A DNA stretch of 37,756 nt, taken from NCBI GenBank assembly GCA_003427395.1, contig BFEA01000037.1:1052557-1090312 (forward strand), in the 5' to 3' direction. This document shows, piece after piece, positions 27,904 through 37,756 of this stretch; positions within the stretch are counted from its first letter, which is position 1; every line of letters starts with the position of its first letter. The stretch is from Chara braunii (lineage: Eukaryota; Streptophyta; Charophyceae; Charales; Characeae). The notes under the pieces were generated by a model. It worked only from the letters and a program-made list of their open reading frames with translations. It was not told the DNA's origin and did no database searches. The translations under genes were made by a program, and so were the position numbers.

Positions 27904-29240
27904 TTATCTTTCTTTTAGACCGCGCTCATATGCAGCAATAATGTCATGAGCAGTAGGTAGTAGTTCCCTCTTGCTAAACCATCTAGCTTCAGATGGAGGT
28001 TGAGACTTGAACTGTACCTTAAACTTCTTCTGCGGTCTGCCTCTGCCACCTATAGAGAAATAACCGTGTTCCAATATCTTCTCCACCTCATAGCCTCCAT
28101 TCATGGAAGGAGGGAACATAGATGGTCTGTTGGGAAAATCATGTCCCTCTACATATGGCAGGAGTTTAGACACGTGAAAGACAGGATAGGTCTTGAGGTG
28201 TGGGGGTATGTCAATTCTGTAGGAGGGTCCATCTGCATCCCCAATGACCTTAAGAACTTCCCAGGGTCCGTAATATACAGGTAGCAATTTCTGAGACACA
28301 TTCTCTTCCAAGGAAAACTCTTTAGACTTCACCCGTACAAGATCATCTTTTTGGAATTGCAATCGTCGACGATGCTTGTTGGCCAGCTCAATCATCTGCA
28401 ACTGGGCTTTCTGTATATTCTCCTCGACTCTCTTTATATCTTCCTCATATAAAACTGCAAATTCACGAGTTCGTGGGGGTAGCCTTTGGATCTGGTCCCG
28501 GGTTAGAGCATCAATGGGGACGCCTAGGCTTCCAACCCTTGTGTAGTGCATTTGTGTTATTCCTGTAACAATATGTATATTGTTATTATATGCACTAGCA
28601 ATCTTAGGTAAGTGCTCATCCCAATCTACTTGATCGGATCGTACATACATGCGCAAAAGTTGCTGACACAGACGATTCATTTGTTCAGTTTGGCCATTCG
28701 TTTTAGGGTGTCTATGTGGCGACATGGTCAATCTAGTGCCATAGATAGGTTCCCATCAACTTTTGCCATTGTATACCAGTGAACCGTACATCCCTATCAG
28801 AGACGATGTTTTTTGGGAACCCATATTCTGAAACCTATCGCATCTGAAACTTTTGGATGACCAGTTCGGTCTTAGCTTCGGCCGACAAAGAATGAACATA
28901 ACATACTTTCATAATCGATCCACAATAACCATTACCTGACTATTACCATTTTGGCTCTTTGTGAGACTCATGAAGTCGATACAGATAGACTCATCTAGCT
29001 CACTTGGGATAGGTAGTGGTCTCAATAGTTCAAGGGGATTCTCATGCGAGGGCTTATTCGTCTGGCAGACAAGACAAGTTCGCACATAGGTTAGTACATC
29101 CTCCGTCATTCCTTTCCATTAAAAACGTTTTTTCACATTTGCGTACGTCTTCTTAAAACCGAAGTGTCATTCAACGCCAGGACATTCTTCAATAATCACA
29201 CTCTTGATTTGTTCTTTATGGGGAATGCATAATCTTTCTT
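27904..29240 (-). pseudogene. Element 5 integrase with chromodomain
   Basis: From high to low coordinates: zinc-binding region with CLVCQTNK (28909-29109 open stretch), core with SICIDFMSL (first Asp), SDRDVRFTG (second Asp, about 28765-28800, shifted frame), TNGQTEQMN (Glu). Then a long open stretch 27904-28731 with LQFQKDDLVRVKSKEF, YYGPWEVLKVIG, and the chromodomain GYEVEKILEH...GRGRPQKKFKVQFK...ARWFSKRELLPTAHDIIAAY. Stops interrupt the zinc-binding region near 29120-29180. The C-terminal 275 residues are uninterrupted, and the complete catalytic triad can be read across frames. Confidence 0.93.
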
Positions 29241-29273
29241 CGGCTTTATCCACAAAGAAGAGTAAGCCATCAG

Positions 29274-29924
29274 TCATTCGATATTCAGGGAGAGTTTTGG
29301 GTTTTTTTGTAGAGTCCCAATGATAGGACTCCATATCGGATCATCGACATAACCCTTACGAATCTGTTCTTTGAAATCATTCTCAATATCGAGGTAGGAG
29401 ACAATTGTTCCAAAGAAATTTACCCGCTTGGACAAAGCATCCGCAACCACATTAGATTTCCCTTTAATTGTTTTTAGTTCAAAGTCAAATGTGTCAATGA
29501 AAGCGGACCATCTAACTAACTTGTCGGAGAGTTGAGGTTGGGTTTTGATCCACTTCAAGGTAGAGTGGTCTGAGTAGACGATGAAGTGTCTCCCTAACAA
29601 GTAGTGCGTCCAGGTGTCCAGTGCAACGACCAGGGTGTACAATTCTCTTTCATAAGTAGAGTTAGCCACTTTCTCAGACGAAAGTCTTTTGGACATAAAC
29701 TCTATGGGTCTATATCCCTTACCGTCATCTTGCTGCAGTACAACACCAATTGCATACTGACTTGCGTCAGCGGTAACAATAGAAGGGAAAGAAGGATCAA
29801 CAATCTTTAAGACAGGATAGTGAGTTAGTACATGTTTCAATTTCTTAAACGAGGACTCACAACCTTTGTCCCGTAACCAAGGTTTTTCCTTCTTCATAAG
29901 TTTTCTCATAGGCGCAACTATCAA
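29274..29924 (-). pseudogene. Element 5 RNase H
   Basis: A single open stretch of 216 residues with all four catalytic positions: IVTADASQYAIGVVLQQ (Asp), STYERELYTL (Glu), FIVYSDHSTLKWI (Asp), NVVADALSKR (Asp). It is preceded by APMRKLMKKEKPWLRDKGC, the usual RT-RH connection. This is the best preserved domain in the element. It is classed as a pseudogene only because the polyprotein around it is broken. Confidence 0.93.
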
Positions 29925-30049
29925 CGAGAAGTTGCTTACGAACTTCTTGTAGCAACTAGCAAGTCCTGGAAAAGATCTAAGTTCAGTTACAGTTTTGGGT
30001 CTAGGCCAATCTCAAATTGCTGTAATTGTTTTCTCTTCTGGCCTTAGTC

Positions 30050-30660
30050 CCTCTTCATTTACTATATCCCCTAAGAACAACACTACAAGCTTTAGCAAAC
30101 TCAGACTTCTTAGGATTCAGTTTGAAGTTGCCTTCGCTCAACTTTTGAAGAACCATTCGTAGGTGTTTTTCATGATCCTCAAGTGTCTTACTATACACGA
30201 GAATATCATCGAGATATACAACTACGAACTAATCCAGCTATTGACGAAAGAGTTCGTTCATGGACCTTTGGAAGGTGGCAGGAGCATTAGTCAGTCTAAA
30301 AGGCATAACCACGAACTCATATTGACCATACCTGGTTCGGAAGGTTGTCGTGTGTTGATCCTCAAAAGCTACCTCGATCTGGTGGTACCCTGACTTGAGA
30401 TCAATCTTACTAAAGTACTTGCACCCCTGCAACTGATCCAACAAGTCGTCAATGCGTGGAAGTGGTTCCGCGTTTTTAACAGCGACGAAGTTCAGCCCAC
30501 GATAGTCAATACAAAGTATGAGTTCACCTTTCTTTTTGGGCACGAATAAGACAGGAGCACCATAAGGAGATGAACTTGGGCGAACTCATCCTTTCTCAGT
30601 TAGTTCTTGCAGTTGTTTCTTTAACTCCTCAAGTTCCCTAGGAGACATACGATAGATGGG
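30050..30660 (-). pseudogene. Element 5 reverse transcriptase
   Basis: Motifs on the minus strand: a TGA at 30586-30588 where Trp is usual in KGWVRPS, then [44 protein letters not shown] (first catalytic Asp intact), [18 protein letters not shown], two stops close to 30235-30245, then [14 protein letters not shown] (30185-30232; active-site Asp pair intact) and LNPKKSEFAKA. Catalytic residues survive, but three nonsense codons block translation of the domain. Confidence 0.93.
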
Positions 30661-30962
30661 ACCTGTGGGAATCTTACTACCAGGAATAATCTGAATAGTG
30701 TGCTTAATAGCACACTCAGTGATTCTCCTCGGCTCAGTCTGCAAGTCCTTATATTTGTGAAGTAATTTCTCAATAGGAGGAGGATAGGATGAGGAGCATT
30801 GACCAACTCACGTAACAAGCACCATCATCACATCCTGATCCAAGTTCTTTTTCGAAACCATTGATCTGAAGGTACGGTAACTCATACAACAAAAAGAGAG
30901 TGATGAGTCAGATCCACAACTATGGTACAGTTTAATAGCTTTCAATTCGGACTTTTCGTCCG

Positions 30963-31310
30963 TTAGCTTTGCAATCTTCTCTTTGAACTGATGTCTGGGT
31001 CGGCTTCCTCGTGCCAATCCATTCCCAGAATCATATCAAAGGGTAAGTTCTTCTCGATTAAGAAAGACACTTTATGCAATATTCGTTTGCCTTCCTTAGT
31101 ACGAAAATAACACTTTACATGATCAACATATTGAGAGACAGTGATCGTGCTCTTGTCAGCCAACATAGACATGATAGGTCTAGTTAAGTCATTTACCTTT
31201 ATACCCCGATGCAACTTACAAATTGCCTTCTCAAAGATGTAGGACCGCGCCGATCGTGGGTCTAACGAGGCACCCACACGCGTGCATGCAACCTCAATGT
31301 CCGTGATCAT
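30963..31310 (-). pseudogene. Element 5 protease region
   Basis: An open stretch with VGASLDPRSARSYIFEKAIC and later LIEKNLPFDMILGMDWHEEA. The second motif is the conserved C-terminal half of gypsy aspartic proteases, as in element 1. The active-site D(T/S)G is expected where LDPRSARSY stands; only the Asp is recognisable, so the triad is degenerate. 30661-30960 downstream is linker sequence with stops. Confidence 0.75.
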
Positions 31311-31559
31311 TAACTCACCCTTAGACTTTGCTTTCTTAGCCCACAGACTTCTTAAGGCTATGAGTTCATTTCCTAGTTCGTCAAGGGAATCGTCTAGAGG
31401 AACAGAAGATAAGATAGTGTCAGGGTGTTCTGGATGACGGGCCGAAAAAGAGTCATCCTCTGCTGTATGAGTTGAGGGGTTGAAAGGGGTGATCGGCGCC
31501 TTACCTCAAACTGAACCTCTCAACTCAGTAGGAGCATATCCTACTCCTACTAGCTGCTC

Positions 31560-33385
31560 CCTTTTGGGTTTCGAATGAGCGGGCACCATGCAATGATATG
31601 CCCAGTAGTGCCACACTTGAGGCATTGTTTGTTATTCATTCGGTCTTGCCACTCTTCTCGAGTGAGTCCCAACTTTTCCCAAGGCCTATCAATTGCAAGA
31701 CCGGGATGCTTGGGAAAGGAGTGTGGCCTCTTCTTCTTACTCCACTAATTGGTGCCACCCTTGTTGGCCACCACGATTGTGACGTTACCCTTTCCTGACT
31801 CATTGCCGCCACTACCTCCACCCTCGACCTCGTCAAGGGGCAACTTCTTCATCGTGTCGTCGTCGAAGACAACGAGCATGTGGTCCTGTCGCTTCTGCCA
31901 CCACATGACCCGCTTCCAATACCCACCAACCGGACCATTCTTTACTACAAATGCATAAGTTCTTTTCACTTGTGTTGTCATTTGGTCCCTTTGGAGCGCG
32001 AGGTCGCAAAACTGTCTATAATTATACTTACCGGATTTCGCCTACGCGACGAGATGTCCTCGAATGGGTTCCGGCAATGCCCGTGAGAAGATGTATAGGG
32101 TATGGTTGTCCTACAGATTTAGACCAGTTACCTGCAACAAGCGATCAACTTCATGAGACAAAGCATCAACAGTCGTCCAACGCTTTTGGCCAATCATAGT
32201 GAGCTCATCGAAGGCCTTATCGGTCGTTGTCTTATCAAGGAACCACTCCTTAATCTTTTGGAGGAATTCCCTGCGGGTCAATGTTGTGGCCCACTCACCG
32301 ATATCTTCGAAGCCAGCAGCGTTGGCTTAAGACAGGACCCATTCCTTTGCTACCTCACTCGAACATGAAGTAGTGAAAGCCACTTGGCTTTTTGGCTCGA
32401 CCATGCAGTACTACAGTAGGTCTGAATTTTTGCTATCCAGAGAAGCAAGTGTTCGCCTCGCTATCCATTATAAGTAAAAGGCATCTTCACTTTTTCTTTC
32501 CTTTTCGGTTTCTCTACTGCCTTGGCTGGTTCATTCGTAGCTGGTTCTTCTTTCTTTTCTGCCAGTTTCTCAGGTTCTTTCTTAGAACTCTCGGGTTTCT
32601 CCGGCGTCACTCTTTTCATTGCATCTTTCATTAGCTTCTCCTGGGGTTCTTTCTTCTCTTCGCCGTTGGCCTCCTCCTCATCCACCACCTTGTTCTTCCC
32701 CTTTATAAGTCTGGTCATTGTCTGAATTGCGGCAGTGTTACTGTCAATCTTCGTTTCGAGATGGGGGAGGTGAGCCATCATATCATTCAAAACAGATGCA
32801 AGGTCAGTCCCTGTTCCCTCAAAGTGAAACCGCTGTCTGATTTCATCCACTTTTCTTTCCTACTGTTCTTTTTCCATTTTCATCCTCCGATACTCTTCCA
32901 TCTTTCTCCTCTCTGCGTTCAATGCATCTTCTAATTGTTTGATATTTCCCTCCATTACTTCTTCGGGTAATTCAGGTTGTTCAACTTCTTCCCTTTTCTC
33001 TCCTCTGGCCTCTCCGCATTCAGTGATCTTTGCATACTGCTTAATTGATAGTTTCATGTACTCTTCTGCTGGCCTCCATCATCTTGGCGGTAGTGTCAAC
33101 TTGCTGGAGTTCGGTTTTTGTTGCACGCAGATTGAACAAGCTGCTCGCATACTGTCTAGCTTCAGGGCCAGCATTTTGTGCTTTTTCGAGCAGTGTGCGA
33201 AGTTGGGTCAGCATTAGCTGCCGTCGCTCGTCGGTTTGAGCACGTGTCTGCAACACTCCCTCTTCCTCATCAGCAAACTGAGTGAGAGTGATGGGGTAGA
33301 AGAAAAGAGGTATGTACCTAGTAAGAATGGAGGCACGCAAACATTTCCAGATGAAAGACATTTTCGCAATGTGTGTCTGCCGCAT
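31560..33385 (-). pseudogene. Element 5 gag
   Basis: From high to low: N-terminal coiled-coil segments (33041-33385 with TQLRTLLEKAQNAG; 32860-33057 with NIKQLEDALNAERRKMEEYR), a Glu/Lys-rich segment (32461-32850) ending KMPFTYNG, then the capsid region in broken frames (FLQKIKEWFLDKTTTDKAF; FDELTMIGQKRW; ALPEPIRGHLV at about 32050-32270), and the CCHC knuckle C-LK-C-GTTG-H-IIAW-C at about 31590-31632. Several stops lie between 32050 and 32460. Order and motifs fit chromovirus Gag. Confidence 0.85.
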
Positions 33386-33399
33386 AATAAATAATTACA

Positions 33400-34320
33400 A
33401 GACAATAATAAATTCCACGACCACACTCAATTAATCTCCAATTTCCTACAACAGGAAATAAATAAACAAAAATAACTAAGGAACAGATTTCAATTATTTC
33501 CTACTTCTAATTCTGTTGCATGTTCTATTTGTGATGACGTCCTAATGAGAGTGTACAAGTACCGCAACCACGGCCAGTGTGATCAAGACACAAGAACATC
33601 TGCAGATACCAATGCGGCCACGCACAAGTGCCGATGCGTGGCACTACAGGCAAATCGTGATGCTGTACTGCCCGTCAGCACACAAGTGCAAGTATCACTC
33701 TCTCACCAGCGGCAGGGCATGTCCGCTGCCACGTGTCACTTTGGCATGCCAACGCAGCACCTCCGCGGAGTTGCCACGTCAGCATTCAACGGCCAATAGG
33801 CCGTCAAGAAGGGTGTCACGTCAGCAAAGCGGCAACTGCCAAATCATCCACCACTGGTATGCCATGTCAGATTGAAGTATTGCTGGAGTGTGGAGCGCCA
33901 CGTCAGCAGGTAAGTCGTGACACAGGTACATGCGATGTCAGACAATCCCTGTCAATCGCTGGATGCCATGTCAGCACCCTTGCGCCATGCCACGCAGGCA
34001 GCATGCCACGTCGGCAGTCCCGATATCCCACTCTCTCTCTCGGTCACTAGCACCACGTCAGCCCACAGCCAACGATGCCCTCGCCGGTATCTGATCGCCT
34101 CGTCAGGAACAAAGCGCCACGTAAACAATGTTGTCATCTTCTCTTCAGAGTGTCCACGTCATCATCTTCAAGGGAGCGTGCGCGTGCATGGCAGTCAATG
34201 TCTAGCCCACGATAATAATCGCACGCATTTATACACGCGTTTCTTTCCAATCGCTTACAGCACTTCCCACTTACCTGGGCGCCACCTGGTGCCTGACAGC
34301 AGATTGCAATGAAGAAGGTA
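33400..34320 (-). other. Element 5 leader rich in CCACGTCAGCA motifs
   Basis: Non-coding. The motif (g)ccacgtcagca or one-base variants occurs about eight times (for example 33773, 33815, 33861, 33897, 33964, 34005, 34052). On the minus strand it reads TGCTGACGTGG, which contains TGACGT, a plant bZIP (TGA-type) core. The motif also occurs in both LTRs. Confidence 0.6.
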
Positions 34321-34333
34321 AGCTCTGATACCA
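34321..34333 (-). other. Element 5 primer-binding site
   Basis: Minus strand TGGTATCAGAGCT, an exact complement of the plant tRNA-iMet 3' end, three bases after the 5' LTR end (34337). Confidence 0.92.
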
Positions 34334-34336
34334 AAT

Positions 34337-35433
34337 TGTAATGAACCTAGTCTGGAAGATACCTATCAAATGTCGAAGTACAAGGTAACTCGACGCTGAA
34401 CAATGTCTCCAATAATCGTGAATGTGATCTCTGATACAATGTCTCGTAACCAAGGACGAAGAGGGGAGAGGGGGAATAGAGAGATGAGAGGGTGGAAAAG
34501 TAGCCCAACAATTCCCTCACCTTGTCCGAGCTTCCCCCTCGCCTCCACATCAGCAAACAGTGTCCAATAATGAGCCTGACAGGGCCTGATCACGTCAGTG
34601 TGCCACGTGGCACAGTTCTCCCGTGAAGACATTCAGCAGCGCACNTCAGCAAACAGTGTCCAATAATGAGCCTGACAGGGCCTGATCACGTCAGTGTGCC
34701 ACGTGGCACAGTTCTCCCGTGAAGACATTCAGCAGCGCACAGTATCGGCATCAACAGCAGGTAAGTATCCTCCCTCTCTCTCAACTATCCACACATCCCG
34801 CTCTCCCTCCTTGTCACGTCCAACTCAACGATGAAGATAGTGTGGCAAATGCCATGTCAGCAATGAAGACAGAGTGGCATGCGCCATATCAGCAATGTCG
34901 AAGACAGGGTGGCTTGCACCACGTCAGCAGAGGCTGGCGCCCAGACAGGAAGGCGTCAGCAAGCAAGCAGCAGTCTCGCATCGTCGTCCACAGCGCCAGC
35001 ATCGAGCCAGCGTCAAGCCAGCGTCAAGCCAACGTCAAGTCAACATAGCAAGACTGAATGTTGACTCCTTGGAGGTTGGGCCTTATGAAGCGTTTGACGA
35101 GGTTGATTGGCCTCAGGTCCCCCACCCACGGTGGCTCAGATGGACTCACAACCGATGGCCCGAATCCCATACAGTTGCGGACTCCACTTGGTCCGGAAGC
35201 TGTCTGAATACTTGCATACAAACAAGTGTGTGTGTCTGACCGGCGGCCTGGGTTGGGTCCACGGAGACTTTGACTTGTGGGCCACGGGCAGTTGTCCGAA
35301 GTCAACTGTCGGGCGCTGGGGCTCTGCAGCCAATCTTGGGGGTTTTCCTCCCCCTGTACCTCCACGGCCTTAGGCCGGGGTCGCGGCCTGCGGGTGCCCT
35401 CAGGCGACAGGACATATGAAGCGGGTTATTGTA
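34337..35433 (-). repeat. Element 5 5' LTR (family B)
   Basis: Minus strand: starts TACAATAACCCGC at 35433 (TA instead of TG) and ends GGTTCATTACA at 34337. It is homologous to 26668-27862. It contains the palindrome GTGCCACGTGGCAC and CACGTCAGC sites. The 1097-bp length includes an extra 95-bp repeat plus one N that may be an assembly artefact. Confidence 0.93.
34550..34740. repeat. Two identical 95-bp copies flanking a single N
   Basis: 34550-34644 and 34646-34740 are identical by eye, with N at 34645 between them. Exact identity in otherwise diverged repeats, plus the only ambiguous base in the window, suggests a misjoined contig end and not a biological duplication. Confidence 0.9.
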
Positions 35434-35438
35434 CCAAT
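35434..35438. repeat. Element 5 target-site duplication, right
   Basis: ccaat, matching 26663-26667. On the minus strand this is part of the codon series for KYW at the cut point in element 4 integrase. Confidence 0.88.
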
Positions 35439-37507
35439 ACTTGACCCTATATTTTTTTGCCGGTCTTCCTCTTCCTGCTTGCAAGTCAGTTTCTTCTTGG
35501 ATGCGTTCCACATCATAAGATCCATCCATGTCAGGCGGTATTGTTGATCTTTGAGAAGGGAATTTATCAGAGTGTGTAGAGGGCAACAACTCGAGAGCAT
35601 GAAAGACAGGGTGAGTCTTCAGGTGGGGTGGTACATCAACCTCATACAATAAGCAGCACCGCAAACTCTCGAGTATCTCCCAGGGTCCGAGATATGCAGG
35701 TAGGAGTTTTTGTGATATTCAACCTGCGATAATGATTTGCAGACTCAGTCATTTTTTGTTGTTCATGAGCTATCTTTTGGGCAACTCTTCGCAGGTCGAC
35801 CTCGAACACTGCTGCAAATTCTTTGGTCCCGGGTGGCACCCTCTGAATCTGCTAAGGATTTAGCAGGTCTATAGGCCTTGTGGGTTGCCAACCCTTGTGC
35901 AACTGTCTTACCTGTAGCAGTGTGGACTGAATTGTTGTACACATAACTTACCTTGGGGAGCTTCTTATCCCAACCAACCTGGGCTGGTGTAATATACATC
36001 CGGAGGGTCCGCTGCAAGACCTTATGGACCTGTTCAGTTTGCCCGTCAGTTCCAGGGCGTCTTCCTGAAGACATGGTCAGTTGAGTGCCACACTGTTTTT
36101 GCTGTGTTGCCAGTGCTTTCTGGTGAACCTGACATCTCTATCACTAACTGTAGTGCAGGGGTGACCATACTCTTACACCCAATGCATGAAGAAGTTAGTG
36201 ATGACTAACAGAATCCTAGCTTCTGCAGGCAAAGGTATGAACTTCACATATTTACTGAACCTGTTAGGACCTGTGTATTCCCATTTCTACTCTTGACTTT
36301 AGTGTAGTGTCCATGAAGTCAATACAAACAGAAAGAGGTCTCAGCAAACCCAAGGTTTGTTGTATCCTTATGATGTTTCTCTAACAGACATAACAACTCC
36401 TCACACATGCTATGCAATCCTGTTTCATACTCACCCACAGATAAACTTCAAAAACAAACAAGCAAACATCTTCTTTCATCCAAAATGCCCTTTTGAATCA
36501 TGATATTCTCCTAATTCTATAGTAGTCAAGGACCCAAAAAAAGGCACACACATACGTTCATGACCTTACAATGAGAAGAATGACAGGCCATCAATCATTT
36601 TATACCCAGGGACTAAACCAGGATTTATGTCCAGACTAGTCACAATAGCTCCGAAGAAGTCTTCTCTTTGAGAAAGTGCATCAGCAACCACATTATTCTT
36701 TCAAAGTCTTACGTATTTATCATATGAGCCCGTCTTCAACTTATCATTATTTAGATTAGTCCGATTCTTATCCATTTCGGGGTCTCATGATTTGTGTATA
36801 TCTCCATTCTTTCAGGGTAATATAAAGGGCACACAACTCTCTCTCGTAGGTAGAATTTGCAACCTTGTCAGATGACATTCTCCTATTGAGATACTCTACA
36901 TGTTTGAACTTACCATTTTCATGTTGTTGTTGCAGCACAACGCCAATTTCATACTTAGTAGCGTTTGTAGTGCCAAATAAGGTTTTAGTGGGGTCAACAC
37001 TCATCAGGGTAGGATAGTTAATCAATTTATTTTTCAGCATTCTAAATGCTTTTTCAGGAGCACTATCCTAATCCCATGTCACATCCTTCTTCAGTAGTCT
37101 CCTCATTGGTTTAGCTATTCTAAAGAAGTTGGGTACAAACTTCTTGTAGTAGGTAGCTAGTCGTATGAAAGATCTAACTTTTGTCATAGACTTGGACGAG
37201 GTCAATCTCTAATTGCAACAATCTCTATAAGATCGACCTGTAATCCATATTTGATGATAATATGGTCCAAATACAGGACTCACTCACACTTCTTTGGGTT
37301 TCTCCTCAATTTTTGTTCTTTCAACTTTTCAAATATTTTCTTTAGGTGTTCTTGGTGCTCCTCCGATGTCTTGTTGAACACGAGGATGCCATCCAAATAG
37401 ATTGCAACTAAGTCATCTAGCCATTCTGTAAACAGTTTATTCATCAGTCTCTAGAATGTGGCTGGTGCATTATTCAAACCAAAGAGCATCACACAAAAAG
37501 GCAGTCT
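35434..37507 (-). pseudogene. Element 4 pol: RT (partial), RNase H, integrase
   Basis: From high to low coordinates: RT middle with CVMLFGLNNAPATF, a stop, and the active-site box AIYLDGILVFNK (usual YLDD, so the second Asp is Gly); NPKKCE with a stop; RNase H (36768-37040) with LFGTTNATKYEIGVVLQQ, where the first catalytic Asp is Asn, and STYERELCAL; integrase with SDRDVRFTRK, TDGQTEQVHK, then VDVPPHLKTHPVFHALELLP and the start of the chromodomain (YDVERIQEE...GRGRPAKKYRVKYW). Many frame changes. RT is cut at 37507 by the element 6 LTR, and the chromodomain by element 5 at 35438. Confidence 0.9.
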
Positions 37508-37756
37508 TGCAATCAGACTCGTTCTCAAACACACTTTTCATGCATGTAAACAGCAACGCAGCATACTGGCGACATGCGCCCACTCAAAACTCGGAGATAT
37601 GGCTTTCAGATACGAGTTCACTCTCAATTGGCTATGGCGACTTCAGCGCCCAAACATCTCTCTGTTCACATACACTGGATCACCCTGGATATCCCACACG
37701 CATCACTCTAACACTCGAACACACACACACACTCACTACTAACTACAGCTATGGCA
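37508..37756 (-). repeat. Element 6: family A LTR end, continues beyond the window
   Basis: Plus-strand tgcaatcagac at 37508 is the reverse of the family A LTR end GTCTGATTGCA. Following sequence matches U5/R of family A (the stretch resembling tatctgaactgtg, the ctccgagttttgagtgggcgc segment, the GCCATAG motif, and the gagtgtgtgtgtg run), with more divergence than between elements 1, 2 and 3. It cuts element 4 RT. Confidence 0.88.

Larger units (their letters stand above)
26668..35433 (-). mobile_element. Element 5: full-length Ty3/gypsy chromovirus, family B LTRs, nested in element 4
   Basis: 8.77 kb on the minus strand: 5' LTR (35433-34337), primer-binding site (34333-34321), leader, gag with a CCHC knuckle, protease, RT, RNase H, integrase with chromodomain, 3' LTR (27862-26668), 5-bp TSD ccaat on both sides. 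It sits inside the integrase gene of element 4. Its LTR family is unrelated in sequence to family A. Stops and frameshifts occur in gag, before the RT active site and in integrase, but all RT, RNase H and integrase catalytic residues are still visible. Confidence 0.95.

Noticed and set aside
1-37756. CRISPR arrays, bacterial operons, rRNA genes
   Set aside because: No regular spacer-repeat array, ribosome binding sites, operon-like gene spacing or rRNA sequence was seen.

Overview
This is eukaryotic nuclear DNA made almost entirely of retroelements. The organism is probably a streptophyte (land plant or charophyte alga). The evidence is several Ty3/gypsy elements of chromovirus type (chromodomain-like integrase tails), primer-binding sites complementary to plant initiator-Met tRNA (TGGTATCAGAGC and variants), and a degenerate U6 snRNA copy. 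A charophyte such as Chara is my guess, but nothing here proves it. I found no intact host protein gene.

Layout. (1) 739-4647, minus strand: a 5'-truncated, frameshifted LINE with RT and zinc-binding tail, perhaps bounded by a 14-bp target duplication. (2) 5444-20530, plus strand: element 1, a complete but decayed Ty3/gypsy element of LTR family A (LTRs of 934 and 917 bp, TSD actt). Its gag is split by a hairpin-dense insert of about 5.8 kb (about 7838-13656) and by a foldback satellite of about 0.43 kb (13797-14230). (3) 20589-about 22363, minus strand: element 2, a family A 3' LTR plus the end of pol, joined head-on to (4) about 22361-24288, plus strand: element 3, a deletion derivative with truncated 5' LTR, leader, gag start and the last 27 bp of an LTR. 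(5) 24289-25500: mixed unique sequence with a U6 pseudogene on the minus strand, a possible exon-like fragment and a minisatellite of about 62 bp. (6) Element 4, a minus-strand gypsy element whose two parts (up to 26667, and 35434-37507) are separated by (7) element 5 (26668-35433, minus strand), a full-length gypsy element of a different LTR family with a 5-bp TSD (ccaat). (8) 37508 to the end: a family A LTR (element 6) that cuts element 4 inside RT.

Insertion order can be read from the nesting: element 5 and element 6 are younger than element 4, and the two gag inserts are younger than element 1. Every polyprotein carries stops, frameshifts or lost catalytic residues, so none looks autonomous now.

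The least explained part is the insert in element 1. It holds a 10-bp-period repeat, an A-punctuated tandem of GC-rich stem-loops, a tract of 40 T, and a chain of perfect hairpins with unrelated stem sequences (about 10.94-11.90 kb, again at 12.96-13.18 kb and at its right edge). The leader shared by elements 1 and 3 is also unusual: a GA microsatellite, a TTGACC minisatellite and small stem-loops that survive sequence change between copies.
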